A DNA stretch of 64,000 nt from Bradyrhizobium sp. SSBR45G (GCF_030159255.1 NZ_BSCT01000012.1:62001-126000); one strand, 5' to 3'. Counted from the stretch's first letter, positions 41,197 to 49,970 are shown. The notes: generated by a model from the sequence alone, not told the origin. Made by a program: numbers and translations.

Positions 41197-43290
41197 TCAT
41201 GCCGCGCGGATCTTGCCGAGGAAATCGGTCACCTGATGACCGAGGTTGCGGCTCTGATGCTCCAGCGTCTCGGATGCGGTCCTGACGTTCTCGGCCGCGG
41301 CCGCCGCGGCGTCGGCATCAGACTTCACGCCGGTGATGTTGTCGGAGACGTTCTTGGTGCCGTCGGCCGCGAACTGGGTGCTGCGCGAGATCTCCTGCGT
41401 CGCCGCCCCTTGCTCCTGCACGGCGGCGGCGATCGCGGTGGCGACCTCGTTGACCTCGCCGATGATGCCGCCGATGCGCTTGATGGCGTCGATCGCGTCG
41501 TTGGCGACGCGCTGGATGTCGGAGATCTGCTCCGAGATCTCATCCGTCGCCTTCGCGGTCTGGCTGGCCAGCGTCTTGACCTCGGAGGCGACGACCGCAA
41601 AACCCCTGCCGGCCTCGCCGGCGCGCGCCGCCTCGATGGTCGCGTTGAGCGCCAGCAGGTTGGTCTGTGAAGCGATGCTGTTGATCAGGCCGACGACCTC
41701 GCCGATGCGAACGGCCGACTGTGACAGGCCCTGTACGGTGCCGTCCGTCATGCGCGCCTGCTCGACCGCGCGGCTGGCGATGCCGGCGGCATGCGAGGCC
41801 TGCTTGCTGATGTCGGCGATCGAGGCGTTCAGCTCCTCCGCAGCCGAGGCCACCGTCTGCACGCTCATCGAGGCGTCGCTCGAGGCCTTTTCGGCGACCT
41901 CGGCGCGGGCGTTGGTCTGCCGCGACACGTTGGTCAGGCCCGCCGACGTCGCCTGCATGTCCGTGGAGGCGCGGCCAAGCTGCTCCAGCGAGTCGCGCAC
42001 CAGCCCTTCGAAGTCGGCGACATAGCTTTCGATCGCGCGCTGGCGCGCTGCCGTCGCAGCATTGCGCTCGCGCTCCTGGGCCTCAATGGCAAGCTTGTCC
42101 TGCGCCTGCTGCTTGAACGTCTCGAGCGCATTGGCCAATGCGCCGATCTCGTCCTGGCGCGTCGTGTAGCCGGTATCGACACCGAGGTCGCCACCCGCGA
42201 CCGCCAGCATCGCATCGCGCATCCGGTGCAACGGACGGATGACGCGGCCGCTCACGGCGGCCATGGCCGAGCCGCTCAGGACGATGGCAACGAGCAGCAG
42301 CGTCAGCTGCAGCACCAGCGACTCCATTGCCGTGCTCTGCTGCGCGCCGGAATGCTCCTTGGCAGCATCGAGCGCCGCTTCGGCCAAGGCGACGGCGCTC
42401 GTCATCTTGTTCACCGAGAACGGGCTCCATTGATAGGGCGTCAACTCGGGCTTCTCACCCTTCTGCAGCGCCGCCAGCAGCCGCTCGCGCAGGCCGGCAT
42501 AGTCGGGCGTGAAGTAGGCCTTCTCCGTGTTCGACATCGCTGCCGCAAGTGCAGGCGACAGGTCCATGCCGGAGGTCGCGAGCTGGACGGCCTTCCAACC
42601 GGTCTCGATGCCGCCGACCAGCTTGGTGTAAGCCAGCACTGCCTCGGGCGAGACTTTGCCGGCCGCGAGCCCGTTGCTGATGATGAGCGACGCTTCGCCG
42701 GCCGTGTTGCGCATCAGCCAGGCCATCTGTTTGATCAGCAGCAACTGATCGATGGTTGCGCTCTGATGATTGACGCTGGCGGCGACGTTGCCCGCGATCT
42801 TGTCGAGCAAAGGCAGCAGCGTATCGAACGTCTCGCCATATTCCTTCGGCAGGCCGGCCCGGCGCGCCGCCTTCGGCTTGACGATCTCGGTCCAGAATTC
42901 AGTGTGCTCGGCGATCAGCGTCTTGTTGAGCCGCTCGAGGTCGGCCACCAGAGTCTGACTTTGCGCGAAATCGATCGCTCGCAGCAGCTCGAGACCTTGG
43001 TTCAGCGCGGGCACGTAGATGTCGCGCCCGGACCGCACGAATTTCTCGGTGTCGCCGTCCATGGCCTGGTCGGCATTGAGGACCCGGATCGTGGTCGAGC
43101 GGTCGCTGCGCATGCTGTTCATGGCCTTGAACAGGACGCCCGACACCTCGGCGACGCGGGCCAGCCGCTGGGCGGATTGCAGCCTGTTCCAGGAGCTCCA
43201 GGCATTCAGCGAGACGAGAGCAATGACGGCGAGGGCGGCCGTGACGATCACCGTCTTCAGCAGCGAAGAAATGGTAAGGCGGTTCAGCAT
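41197..43290 (-). CDS. Methyl-accepting chemotaxis protein, second of a tandem pair
   Basis: Also 697 residues, with the same architecture as its neighbour. Both start MLNRLTIS and align to the end with SLLKTVIVTAALAVIALVSL here. The signalling tip is INSIASQTNLLALNATIEAA as in the other copy. The periplasmic sensor parts differ more, which suggests duplication followed by change in ligand. A 109-base gap separates the two. No che kinase genes are present in the window. Confidence 0.94.
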   Translation of the reverse strand: MLNRLTISSLLKTVIVTAALAVIALVSLNAWSSWNRLQSAQRLARVAEVSGVLFKAMNSMRSDRSTTIRVLNADQAMDGDTEKFVRSGRDIYVPALNQGLELLRAIDFAQSQTLVADLERLNKTLIAEHTEFWTEIVKPKAARRAGLPKEYGETFDTLLPLLDKIAGNVAASVNHQSATIDQLLLIKQMAWLMRNTAGEASLIISNGLAAGKVSPEAVLAYTKLVGGIETGWKAVQLATSGMDLSPALAAAMSNTEKAYFTPDYAGLRERLLAALQKGEKPELTPYQWSPFSVNKMTSAVALAEAALDAAKEHSGAQQSTAMESLVLQLTLLLVAIVLSGSAMAAVSGRVIRPLHRMRDAMLAVAGGDLGVDTGYTTRQDEIGALANALETFKQQAQDKLAIEAQERERNAATAARQRAIESYVADFEGLVRDSLEQLGRASTDMQATSAGLTNVSRQTNARAEVAEKASSDASMSVQTVASAAEELNASIADISKQASHAAGIASRAVEQARMTDGTVQGLSQSAVRIGEVVGLINSIASQTNLLALNATIEAARAGEAGRGFAVVASEVKTLASQTAKATDEISEQISDIQRVANDAIDAIKRIGGIIGEVNEVATAIAAAVQEQGAATQEISRSTQFAADGTKNVSDNITGVKSDADAAAAAAENVRTASETLEHQSRNLGHQVTDFLGKIRAA

Positions 43291-43395
43291 GGTGATCTCC
43301 GATTCACTTCATTCGATCGCAAACCGGTAAAAATCTGGGTCAGGGCTCGATCCGTGAAACTACGGATCATTCCATGGGGAAAAGTTCCGGACATG

Positions 43396-43420
43396 GAACC
43401 AGCGGCGGACAAGCGGGTTA
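43396..43420 (+). promoter_or_regulatory. Candidate EcfG-type promoter of the small membrane protein
   Basis: GGAAC, 16 bases, GGTT lies 40 bases before the 51-residue gene. GTTCC six bases ahead of GGAAC makes a short inverted repeat like that in front of phyR. One base off consensus. Confidence 0.4.
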
Positions 43421-43459
43421 GCTTGGTCAACGCCAGCGCATCATCTCCAGGGGTCATCC

Positions 43460-43615
43460 ATGCTCATCAGTGCTCTCGTCACCTTTCTCGTCGTCATCCT
43501 GATCCTCTATCTGATCAACCTGCTGCCACTCGACGGCCGGGCCAAGCAGATCTGCCGCGTGGTCGTGATCGTGCTCGGCGTGATCTCGCTGCTGCGCTAC
43601 ATCGCGGTCATCTAA
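43460..43615 (+). CDS. Small membrane protein, Thivi_2564-like, 51 residues
   Basis: The frame reads MLISALVTFLVVILILYLIN, then LLPLDGRAKQ and a second hydrophobic helix VVVIVLGVISLLRY. Two helices with a short basic turn match the small Thivi_2564-type membrane family. It is monocistronic, ahead of a bidirectional terminator. Its possible EcfG promoter suggests stress induction. Function unknown. Confidence 0.75.
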   Translation: MLISALVTFLVVILILYLINLLPLDGRAKQICRVVVIVLGVISLLRYIAVI

Positions 43616-43646
43616 TTTGGCATCATGTTACCTCCGTCTGATCAAA

Positions 43647-43675
43647 AAAAGCCCCGGTCGATCGCCGGGGCTTTT
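43647..43675. terminator. Bidirectional terminator between the small membrane protein and glcB
   Basis: AAAAGCCCCGG and CCGGGGCTTTT are perfect 11-base complements around seven bases, with an A-run and T-run at the ends. Works for both converging genes. Confidence 0.9.
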
Positions 43676-43680
43676 CCTCC

Positions 43681-45843
43681 TCAGGCCTTCGCTTTCGCCT
43701 CGCGCCGCCGCGCGGTGAGGATGTACTCGGTGTAGCCGTTCGGCTGGGTGCGGCCTTCGAACACGAGGTCGCAGGCTGCCTTGAACGCCACGCCATCGAA
43801 GGACGGCGCCATCGGCTGATAGAGCGCGTCGCCGGCGTTCTGCTTGTCGACGACGACAGCCATGCGCTTCAGCGAATCCATCACCTGCTCCTTGGTGACG
43901 ACGCCATGATGCAGCCAGTTGGCGAGATGCTGGCTGGAGATGCGCAAGGTGGCGCGATCTTCCATCAGACCGACGTCATGGATGTCAGGCACCTTTGAGC
44001 AGCCGACGCCCTGGTCGATCCAGCGCACGACATAGCCGAGAATGCCCTGGCAGTTGTTGTCGATCTCCTGGCGGACGTCGTCCGGCGCCCAGTTCGACTG
44101 CGACACCGGGATGGTGAGGATGTCGCCGAGCTTGGCGCGCGGGCCGCCCTTGGTGAGCTCGGCCTGGCGGGCGTGGACGTTGACCTGGTGATAGTGCAGG
44201 GCGTGCAGGGTCGCGGCGGTCGGCGACGGCACCCAGGCGGTGGTCGCGCCGGCCGAGGGATGGCCGATCTTCTGCGCCAGCATGTCGGCCATCTTGTCCG
44301 GCGCGGCCCACATGCCCTTGCCGATCTGGGCGTGGCCGGGCAGGCCGCAGGTCAGGCCGTTGTCGACGTTCCAGTCCTCATAGGCCTTGATCCAGGCCTG
44401 CGCCTTCATCTCGTTCTTGCGGATCATCGGACCCGCTTCCATAGAGGTATGGATCTCGTCGCCGGTGCGGTCGAGGAAGCCGGTGTTGATGAAGACGATG
44501 CGCTTGGAGGCGGCCTGGATGCAGGCCTTGAGGTTGACCGTGGTACGGCGCTCCTCGTCCATGATGCCGACCTTCATGCTGTTCTCCGGCAGGCCGAGCA
44601 GTTTCTCGACCCGCGCAAACAGCTCGACCGTCAGCGCAACCTCGTCCGGGCCGTGCATCTTCGGCTTGACGATGTAGATCGAGCCGGTGCGGCTGTTCCT
44701 GACCTTGGAGTTGCCCTTGAGGTCATGGATCGCCAGCAGGCCGGTCACAGCGGCGTCGAGAATGCCTTCCGGCACCTCCTGGCCATCGGCGCCGAGCACG
44801 GCGTCGGTGAACATGTGATGCCCGCAATTGCGGATCAGCAGCAGGCTGCGGCCATGCAGGGTCAGCTTGCCGCCGGACGGCGTGGTGTAGCTGCGGTCGC
44901 TGTTGAGCGCGCGCGTCAGCGTCTTGCCGCCCTTCTCGAAATCGGCCGACAAGGTGCCGTTCATCAGGCCCAGGGTGTTGCGGTAGACCAGCACCTTGTC
45001 CTCGGCGTCGACGGCGGCGACCGAGTCCTCCATGTCGAGAATGGTCGAGACGGCCGACTCCAGGATCATGTCGGAGACGCCGGCCGGATCGTCCTTGCCG
45101 ATGACGTGGCTGCGGTCGATCACGACCTCGACGTGCAGGCCGTTGTTGCCGAGCAGGATCACGGAGGGGGCGTCAGCCGAACCCTGGTAGCCGGCGAATT
45201 GCGCGGCGTCCTTCAGCGCGGTGGCGTTGCCGCTCTTCAGCTTGGCCGAGAGCTGGCCGGCGATGACGCTGTAGGCGGTGACGTCGGTGTGGCTGCCGGT
45301 GGCCAGCGGAACGGCGGTATCGAGAAACGCCTTGGCCTTGGCGATCACCTTGTCGCCCCTAGCCTTGTTGTAGCCACGGCCGCCCTCGCTCGGGTCATGC
45401 GGGATGGCGTCGGTGCCGTAGAAGGCGTCGTAGAGCGAGCCCCAGCGCGCATTCGCGGCGTTCAGCGCGTAGCGGGCGTTGGTCAGCGGCACCACCAGCT
45501 GCGGGCCGCAGATCTGGCCGATTTCCTCGTCGACCTGGGCGGTCTCGACCTCATGGGTCGCCGGCTCGGGCAGCAGGTAGCCGATCTCCTTCAAAAACGC
45601 CGTGTAGGCGCCGAGGTCGAACGCCTTGCCCTTGTTGGCGAGGTGCCAGGCGTCGATCTTGTCCTGCAGCGCGTCGCGGACCGCGAGCAGCTCGCGATTC
45701 CTGGGGGCGAGATCGCGCAGGATGGCGGCAACGCCGGCCCAGAACGCGTCCGGATCGATCCCGGTCTTCGGCGCCGCCTCCTTGGCGATGAAGTCTAACA
45801 AAACCGGGGCGATCTTCAGTCCATGGGCGTCGATACGGGTCAT
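43681..45843 (-). CDS. glcB: Malate synthase G
   Basis: A 720-residue malate synthase G. It condenses glyoxylate and acetyl-CoA to malate in the glyoxylate cycle. Family markers include SILLG-type NNGLHVEVVIDRSHVIGKDD, DMEDSVAAVDAEDKVLVYRN, KVGIMDEERRTTVNLKACI, NTGFLDRTGDEIHTSMEAGP and CSKVPDIHDVGLMEDRATLR. ATG 45843 is the family start; a longer frame runs 37 codons further with no match. The gene stands alone; no isocitrate lyase lies nearby. Confidence 0.97.
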   Translation of the reverse strand: MTRIDAHGLKIAPVLLDFIAKEAAPKTGIDPDAFWAGVAAILRDLAPRNRELLAVRDALQDKIDAWHLANKGKAFDLGAYTAFLKEIGYLLPEPATHEVETAQVDEEIGQICGPQLVVPLTNARYALNAANARWGSLYDAFYGTDAIPHDPSEGGRGYNKARGDKVIAKAKAFLDTAVPLATGSHTDVTAYSVIAGQLSAKLKSGNATALKDAAQFAGYQGSADAPSVILLGNNGLHVEVVIDRSHVIGKDDPAGVSDMILESAVSTILDMEDSVAAVDAEDKVLVYRNTLGLMNGTLSADFEKGGKTLTRALNSDRSYTTPSGGKLTLHGRSLLLIRNCGHHMFTDAVLGADGQEVPEGILDAAVTGLLAIHDLKGNSKVRNSRTGSIYIVKPKMHGPDEVALTVELFARVEKLLGLPENSMKVGIMDEERRTTVNLKACIQAASKRIVFINTGFLDRTGDEIHTSMEAGPMIRKNEMKAQAWIKAYEDWNVDNGLTCGLPGHAQIGKGMWAAPDKMADMLAQKIGHPSAGATTAWVPSPTAATLHALHYHQVNVHARQAELTKGGPRAKLGDILTIPVSQSNWAPDDVRQEIDNNCQGILGYVVRWIDQGVGCSKVPDIHDVGLMEDRATLRISSQHLANWLHHGVVTKEQVMDSLKRMAVVVDKQNAGDALYQPMAPSFDGVAFKAACDLVFEGRTQPNGYTEYILTARRREAKAKA

Positions 45844-46081
45844 GATGAGACGTTTCTCTCGAATAAGGGCGACGTTGCGCGAGCTCTGGGCATGCCGAAA
45901 TGGCCGCCTCCGGGGCGGCTTGTGCAGTGCATTTAACGTGAAAGCCGGGGCCAAGGAAGGGGGGAGGGGTATCGCAGTTGGTCGGGGGTGGGGTGGTGGT
46001 TCCGAAGGCGGTCGGGGCCGAAGCCGCTTCCCGGACCCCGCTCATCGCCTGTCGACCCAGGGCACGCGCCCCAAACTCCGC

Positions 46082-46167
46082 CGTCATTGCGAGGAGCGAA
46101 GCGACGAAGCAATCCAGGCTGCCTCCGCGGAGACAGTCTGGATTGCTTCGCATCGCTCGCAATGACG
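46082..46167. repeat. Dispersed palindromic element of the CGTCATTGCGAG type
   Basis: CGTCATTGCGAG at the left and CTCGCAATGACG at the right are perfect complements, with GAAGCAATCCAG and CTGGATTGCTTC nested inside. This class of palindrome recurs in intergenic DNA of Bradyrhizobium and relatives (recalled, not searched). Confidence 0.85.
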
Positions 46168-46265
46168 CCCGAGTTTGCAACTCGTTGCCCATCTTAGATC
46201 ATGCCTTCGCGGACAATCGCCGGCGTTCTCGCGGCGCCTGATCGCGTCCGAGCTTTGCTATTTGC

Positions 46266-46346
46266 CGCCTCTCAAAAACGAGAGGCGCAGGGAAGGCCGG
46301 GTGCAGGCTGCACCCATGGCCCGCCTGCAGAAAAAAATGCAGGCGG
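46266..46346. repeat. Three stacked perfect hairpins
   Basis: Arms CGCCTCTC/GAGAGGCG (46266-46287), GGGTGCA/TGCACCC (46299-46315) and CCGCCTGCA/TGCAGGCGG (46321-46346), the last with loop GAAAAAAA. Three perfect stems in 81 bases is more than chance would give. They could belong to the neighbouring repeat or be an RNA element. Confidence 0.7.
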
Positions 46347-46349
46347 CAG

Positions 46350-46735
46350 TCACCACAGGTACGAGCCGGACATCCGGCCTCCCCTGCGCGATGGATTTAC
46401 GGTTGCTCCGTGGTCTCCCCGGTGCGCCGGGCTTTCTGGTCACCGTTGCCCGCGCGACGCGTCAGCGTCGTCACGAACGTGGCATCAGCGTCGGGATGCC
46501 AGGACCCCACGGCTTGGCCGTGCGCCTCGGGACTGTCCGTCGACATGATCGCTCACGCCGCAGCCCAAAGCGCCCACCGCATCCCGCACCCGACGTCCGT
46601 GACGGTCGCGAACTGTCCCTCGTGTGGGACGGGATGCGTAGAGATAAGCATGATTTCCGAAAAAAAGAAAGAGAATTATTTTGCGCCGGGGACTGGACAG
46701 GGTGGATCAGGTTGAGGCGGAACGTGTATTCGGGT
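46350..46735. repeat. Probable dispersed non-coding repeat, about 390 bases
   Basis: The segment has an open frame of 199 codons, but it is Arg/Pro-rich with no domain and no ribosome site. Its GC bias and phrases such as GGGCTTTCTGGTCACCGTTG look like a sequence I recall in several Bradyrhizobium intergenic regions. I treat it as a repeat, not a gene. Copy number must be checked. Confidence 0.45.
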
Positions 46736-46821
46736 TTTCCGCGAAGAGGGATTCGTGCACGTGACCTGGACTAAGGACTTTTCAGCAGCGCTCGCTTGCG
46801 CATCAAATGTGAGAGCCTTTC

Positions 46822-47295
46822 ATGCCTGAACTTGCCATCGAAAGGTTGGTCGTGGGGCTTGCCGGAGCCGTTGCAACGGACGACGACGTTCGCATGTTGA
46901 CCTCGCGACTTGGCAGTCGACTGACGCCGGATTGGCTTCTCTCCCTGGTCAGAACGTATGCTTTGGCTGGACAATGTTTCGACTTGCCGAGCGATGCCGA
47001 TGTGTCCGGTCTTGGAGTGGCGCTCATCTGGCTGACACCGAGGCAGATCGCTTCTGAGGCGACCGAAAGCGAGCCGGGAATGTCGGTTGCCCCACTCGGC
47101 TTCATTCCGATCGGCGCTTGTGCCTATGGATCAGGCGATCCCTATTTTCTCGATCTCCGCCCAGGTGCCGCCGATCCGCCCCTGGTGCGGGTTCCTCATG
47201 ACTTCGCTGTTGAGCAGCAGTACCCGCTGGGTCGTATTGAGGTCGTGACCGGAACGTTGAGCGGATTCTTCGCCAAGGCAAGCCTGTCCGTTTGA
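46822..47295 (+). CDS. SUKH (SMI1/KNR4)-like protein
   Basis: A 157-residue protein with WLTPRQIASEATES followed by LGFIPIGACAYGSGDPYFLD and PLVRVPHDFAV. A G-rich turn with Y and FLDL before an acidic region is the hallmark of SUKH immunity-type folds. SUKH proteins often neutralise polymorphic toxins. The toxin is not visible in the window. Base composition is slightly lower in GC than flanking core genes. Moderately sure of the fold, not of the role. Confidence 0.55.
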   Translation: MPELAIERLVVGLAGAVATDDDVRMLTSRLGSRLTPDWLLSLVRTYALAGQCFDLPSDADVSGLGVALIWLTPRQIASEATESEPGMSVAPLGFIPIGACAYGSGDPYFLDLRPGAADPPLVRVPHDFAVEQQYPLGRIEVVTGTLSGFFAKASLSV

Positions 47296-47354
47296 CATGG
47301 GCAGGGCGGGCAACGGGGCGCCGGCGCGTCGCGCGGGAGCGGCGTGCCCCAATG

Positions 47355-47999
47355 TCAAAGATCATACGCCGCATGATCCCGCGCCAAGGCGCGGAACGTC
47401 CTGACGGTCGACGGCTTCACCAGGGTCGATAGCCTCGTTCCGCAATAGGGACAGAATTGGATTTGGACCGCGGCGGCAAGGGTCACGTTTCCGGCAGTGC
47501 CGAGCGGCCTCGGATGCTCTGTCAAGGTCCGCATGTCTTCCGGCGAGACGGCACGAAATTGCAGATGGAAGACGAAGCCGCCGGGCCGTTCGGAGACGAC
47601 CACGCCAGCGCCTCTCTGACCTGCGTCTGCAACCAGTTTGTCGAATCCGGCACAGCAGACCTTCGACGTCACGTCGTGGGGCCAGCGCTTCTGTCTTGCG
47701 GCGTCGACGAGTGTTGCGATCGTCAGCGGCTGGCGGGGACGGCGCACGCGCAGAACAGTCCGGACGAGCCCAATCAAGGACAGGCCTTCCGGTCCGAAAT
47801 GGCGGGCGAACGCGAAGCCGGACATGTCGACGTCGAATGCGCGCGCAAACGCGCGCATGAACTCGTGCGCATCGTCGCCGTCGAGGCCGAGGCCTCGGGC
47901 GATGTCGGTCTGTTCGGACAGTTCTACGCGCGCTCCGGTCTGCGCCGCGACAAAATGTAGAACGCGCTGATGGAGAGGGTCTGAGAGCAGCGGCGTCAT
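47355..47999 (-). CDS. DUF1493-like domain protein with C-terminal Cys motif
   Basis: A 214-residue protein. Residues about 20-75 carry DIARGLGLDGDDAHEFMRAF and DVDMSGFAFARHFGPEG, which match DUF1493, an acyl-carrier-like family. A middle segment follows, and the end has FCPYCGTRLSTLV, a single CxxC zinc-knuckle-like motif. DUF1493 proteins often sit near immunity genes. It converges on the SUKH-like gene, 59 bases apart. ATG 47999 is preferred to a TTG at 48038. Confidence 0.55.
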   Translation of the reverse strand: MTPLLSDPLHQRVLHFVAAQTGARVELSEQTDIARGLGLDGDDAHEFMRAFARAFDVDMSGFAFARHFGPEGLSLIGLVRTVLRVRRPRQPLTIATLVDAARQKRWPHDVTSKVCCAGFDKLVADAGQRGAGVVVSERPGGFVFHLQFRAVSPEDMRTLTEHPRPLGTAGNVTLAAAVQIQFCPYCGTRLSTLVKPSTVRTFRALARDHAAYDL

Positions 48000-48069
48000 C
48001 TCATTTCCGTCCGGCCCGCTGCCGAGCGCGAGCGACAATGTCGCTTCGCTTCGCCTTCGACAACGGAGC

Positions 48070-48531
48070 CTAAGCCCAAGCCATGCCGGTCACGATGGCT
48101 GGATCGTCGCCGTCCTTATTGGATGCCTCGGTCGCCCGCCTCTGGATCCTCGCGCCGCGTGCGCGCCGATGTCGAGCATCCAGGCGTCTCGCCACGGTCA
48201 TGAAGCCGTTCGTCACACGCCCGAGCCGCGCGATGGCCTGTCTGATGACGAACAGGATCGTCGTGACGCGGCTGAGGATGCCGAGCAAGAGCAGGACCGA
48301 GTAGACATCGATATAGGCCAGGATGTCGCCGACGAGCATCAATTCGGGCGGGATCGGGATGCTGTGATAGTAAGCCAGGCCAAGGATGATGACCGGCAGG
48401 AACGCGATGATCCGCCGCAACGTCAGCCGGTCCAGGAAGGCGGCCAGCTGGACGACGAAAACGTCCCACAACCAGTCGCCGAGGAGGGCGGGCTTGTCGA
48501 TCGTCCATCTCCGCCATAGCGTTTTCCACAT
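48070..48531 (-). CDS. Hypothetical multi-pass membrane protein
   Basis: A 153-residue protein starting MWKTLWRRWTIDKPALLGDW, with three to four hydrophobic segments (RRIIAFLPVIILGLAYYH, ILAYIDVYSVLLLLGILSR, VTTILFVIRQAI) and a basic cytoplasmic tail with RRLDARHRRARGARIQRR. No family recognised. Its 5-prime end abuts the truncated toxin sequence, so it may have been brought in by the same deletion or insertion. An ATG at 48546 is possible too. Confidence 0.55.
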   Translation of the reverse strand: MWKTLWRRWTIDKPALLGDWLWDVFVVQLAAFLDRLTLRRIIAFLPVIILGLAYYHSIPIPPELMLVGDILAYIDVYSVLLLLGILSRVTTILFVIRQAIARLGRVTNGFMTVARRLDARHRRARGARIQRRATEASNKDGDDPAIVTGMAWA

Positions 48532-48554
48532 CGATCCGCTCCGCATGCGAGGCC

Positions 48555-48611
48555 CGCTTCCGGCAGCAGGTCATCGGCCGCCCAGAATCTCGGAGATGCG
48601 AACTGTGTCAC
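48555..48611 (-). pseudogene. Remnant of a RelE/ParE-like toxin gene
   Basis: A GTG overlapping the antitoxin stop by 4 bases starts the frame MTQFASPRFWAADDLLPEAG, which resembles the N-terminus of the RelE-like toxins that follow this antitoxin family. After about 19 residues the match is lost and the frame runs Cys/Gly/Ser-rich into the membrane protein region. A full toxin would be near 85 residues. So the toxin seems deleted. Confidence 0.5.
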
Positions 48612-48808
48612 AGTTGCCGGGAGCGGCCGGCCCGGTGCGACAATACAGCCTCGTCTGCCAACGCGTCGAGTCTTCCGCCCCGCGCATCACGCTCGATCGC
48701 AGCATCGAATGACGCAGCATCGAACCGTTCGAACCACGCGCGAAAGCGCGCAAGCTCGTCCGGAGTGAGCTGCTGCACGGCGTTCTCGATCTCTTCGGCT
48801 GTTGTCAT
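48608..48808 (-). CDS. Orphan antitoxin, toxin partner truncated
   Basis: A 66-residue acidic protein: MTTAEEIENAVQQLTPDELA, then FRAWFERFDAASFDAAIERD and DALADEAVLSHRAGRSRQL. This is a widespread small antitoxin type paired with RelE-like toxins, where the stop overlaps the toxin start. Here the overlap (GTGA) is kept but the toxin is only a fragment. It would bind and neutralise the toxin if one is present elsewhere. ATG 48808 is chosen over an upstream in-frame start. Confidence 0.65.
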   Translation of the reverse strand: MTTAEEIENAVQQLTPDELARFRAWFERFDAASFDAAIERDARGGRLDALADEAVLSHRAGRSRQL

Positions 48809-48979
48809 GATCGAAAATATAACATTAAACGGCGGCGGCATAGCTGGTGGCAAACGGCCGTCGGCCCCCTAGCGCAGCGGCAGCCACGCGGCGGACCGCG
48901 CACACCATGCTTGATCTGTTCGATATGGTGGGCACGCGCCCCTCCGACGACGCTTGGCTCACCCGCCATGATGGCGCTG

Positions 48980-49762
48980 CTACAACGCCCCCGACGTGAC
49001 CAACCCAAACTTCAGCCATGCCGACGGCGGGACATCGGTGGGACGATGGCGATCGGCCCAGTTGCGGTCGACGATGTCGAGCAGCGCGGGGTCGATGCCC
49101 ATCTCGCGCAGATAGAGCCGGGCCTGTCCGCCGTAATAGGTCGTCAGGCCGGCGCGATGCTCGGCGGAGACGTTCGGTGCCAGCCGGTTGCGGATCTCCA
49201 TGCCGACCAGCTCGACATGTGCGTCCGCCGGCAGGCTGCGGTGCACGCCACCGGCCAGCATCAGCACGCAGGGCGTGTCGCACAGCATCCGCGACGCATC
49301 GAGCTTGGCGTCGAATGGACCACCCGCGCGCTTCAGCGCGACGCAATCGGCTTGCGGCTTGTCGCGACAGGCGTCGACCAGCGTGCGTCCGGGGCTGGCA
49401 TCGAGCCCGCGGTCGCGCAGGATTCGGCCCATGCTGACGGCGACATTGAGATTGGCCTCGCCGCGGGTGTTGATGATGATTGGCAGCTTGCGGCCGGATT
49501 GGCGGTCGAGGATCGCGATCAGGCGCTTGAAGGTGTCGAACTGGATCGTGCCCTCGGCCGCGATCCAGTCGGCGCAGCCGGGACCGCAGGAATCGGGCGC
49601 GCCATGGGCGACGTAGAAGATCATCGCATCAGGAAGCGTACCGAATTCGGCGATCGGCGGCGGTGGCGTGGTTGACGGCTGAGCCCCGGCCTGACCGGTC
49701 CCGATGATCATCATCATGACGATCAGTACGGCTTGAAACGGCCTCGCAGTCATCGGCATCAC
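48980..49762 (-). CDS. COG3904-type exported protein
   Basis: A 260-residue protein with a signal peptide (AVLIVMMMIIGTGQAGAQ). The main domain has FYVAHGAPDSCGPGCADWIA, IINTRGEANLNVAVSMGRIL, and CDTPCVLMLAGGVHRSLP, resembling the ClpP-like periplasmic proteins of COG3904. Catalytic Ser is not obvious. Four Cys occur in two pairs, likely disulfides. Function is not known. It is divergent from the cytochrome gene on the far side of a tandem repeat. Confidence 0.65.
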   Translation of the reverse strand: MMPMTARPFQAVLIVMMMIIGTGQAGAQPSTTPPPPIAEFGTLPDAMIFYVAHGAPDSCGPGCADWIAAEGTIQFDTFKRLIAILDRQSGRKLPIIINTRGEANLNVAVSMGRILRDRGLDASPGRTLVDACRDKPQADCVALKRAGGPFDAKLDASRMLCDTPCVLMLAGGVHRSLPADAHVELVGMEIRNRLAPNVSAEHRAGLTTYYGGQARLYLREMGIDPALLDIVDRNWADRHRPTDVPPSAWLKFGLVTSGAL

Positions 49763-49970
49763 CCCCCAGCAACCCCGCGCGGATTGTCACCGGGAGGGCG
49801 TAGTTGTGCAAGGGGGAGCATGCACGCGGGTGTCGCCACGCCAGCGCCACAGGCAGGTCGCGCGTTCGTCGTCCGCCATGCCGGCAGCCTCCGACGTCCG
49901 TTGCGCGGTGATCGGCTCACTCGGCAGGACGGCACGCGATCCTCGACCGTGGCTGGGGTCACACAAGGCC

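Noticed and set aside
46175..46774. 199-codon open frame beside malate synthase
   Set aside because: Arg/Pro-rich with no domain and no ribosome site; treated as a non-coding repeat.
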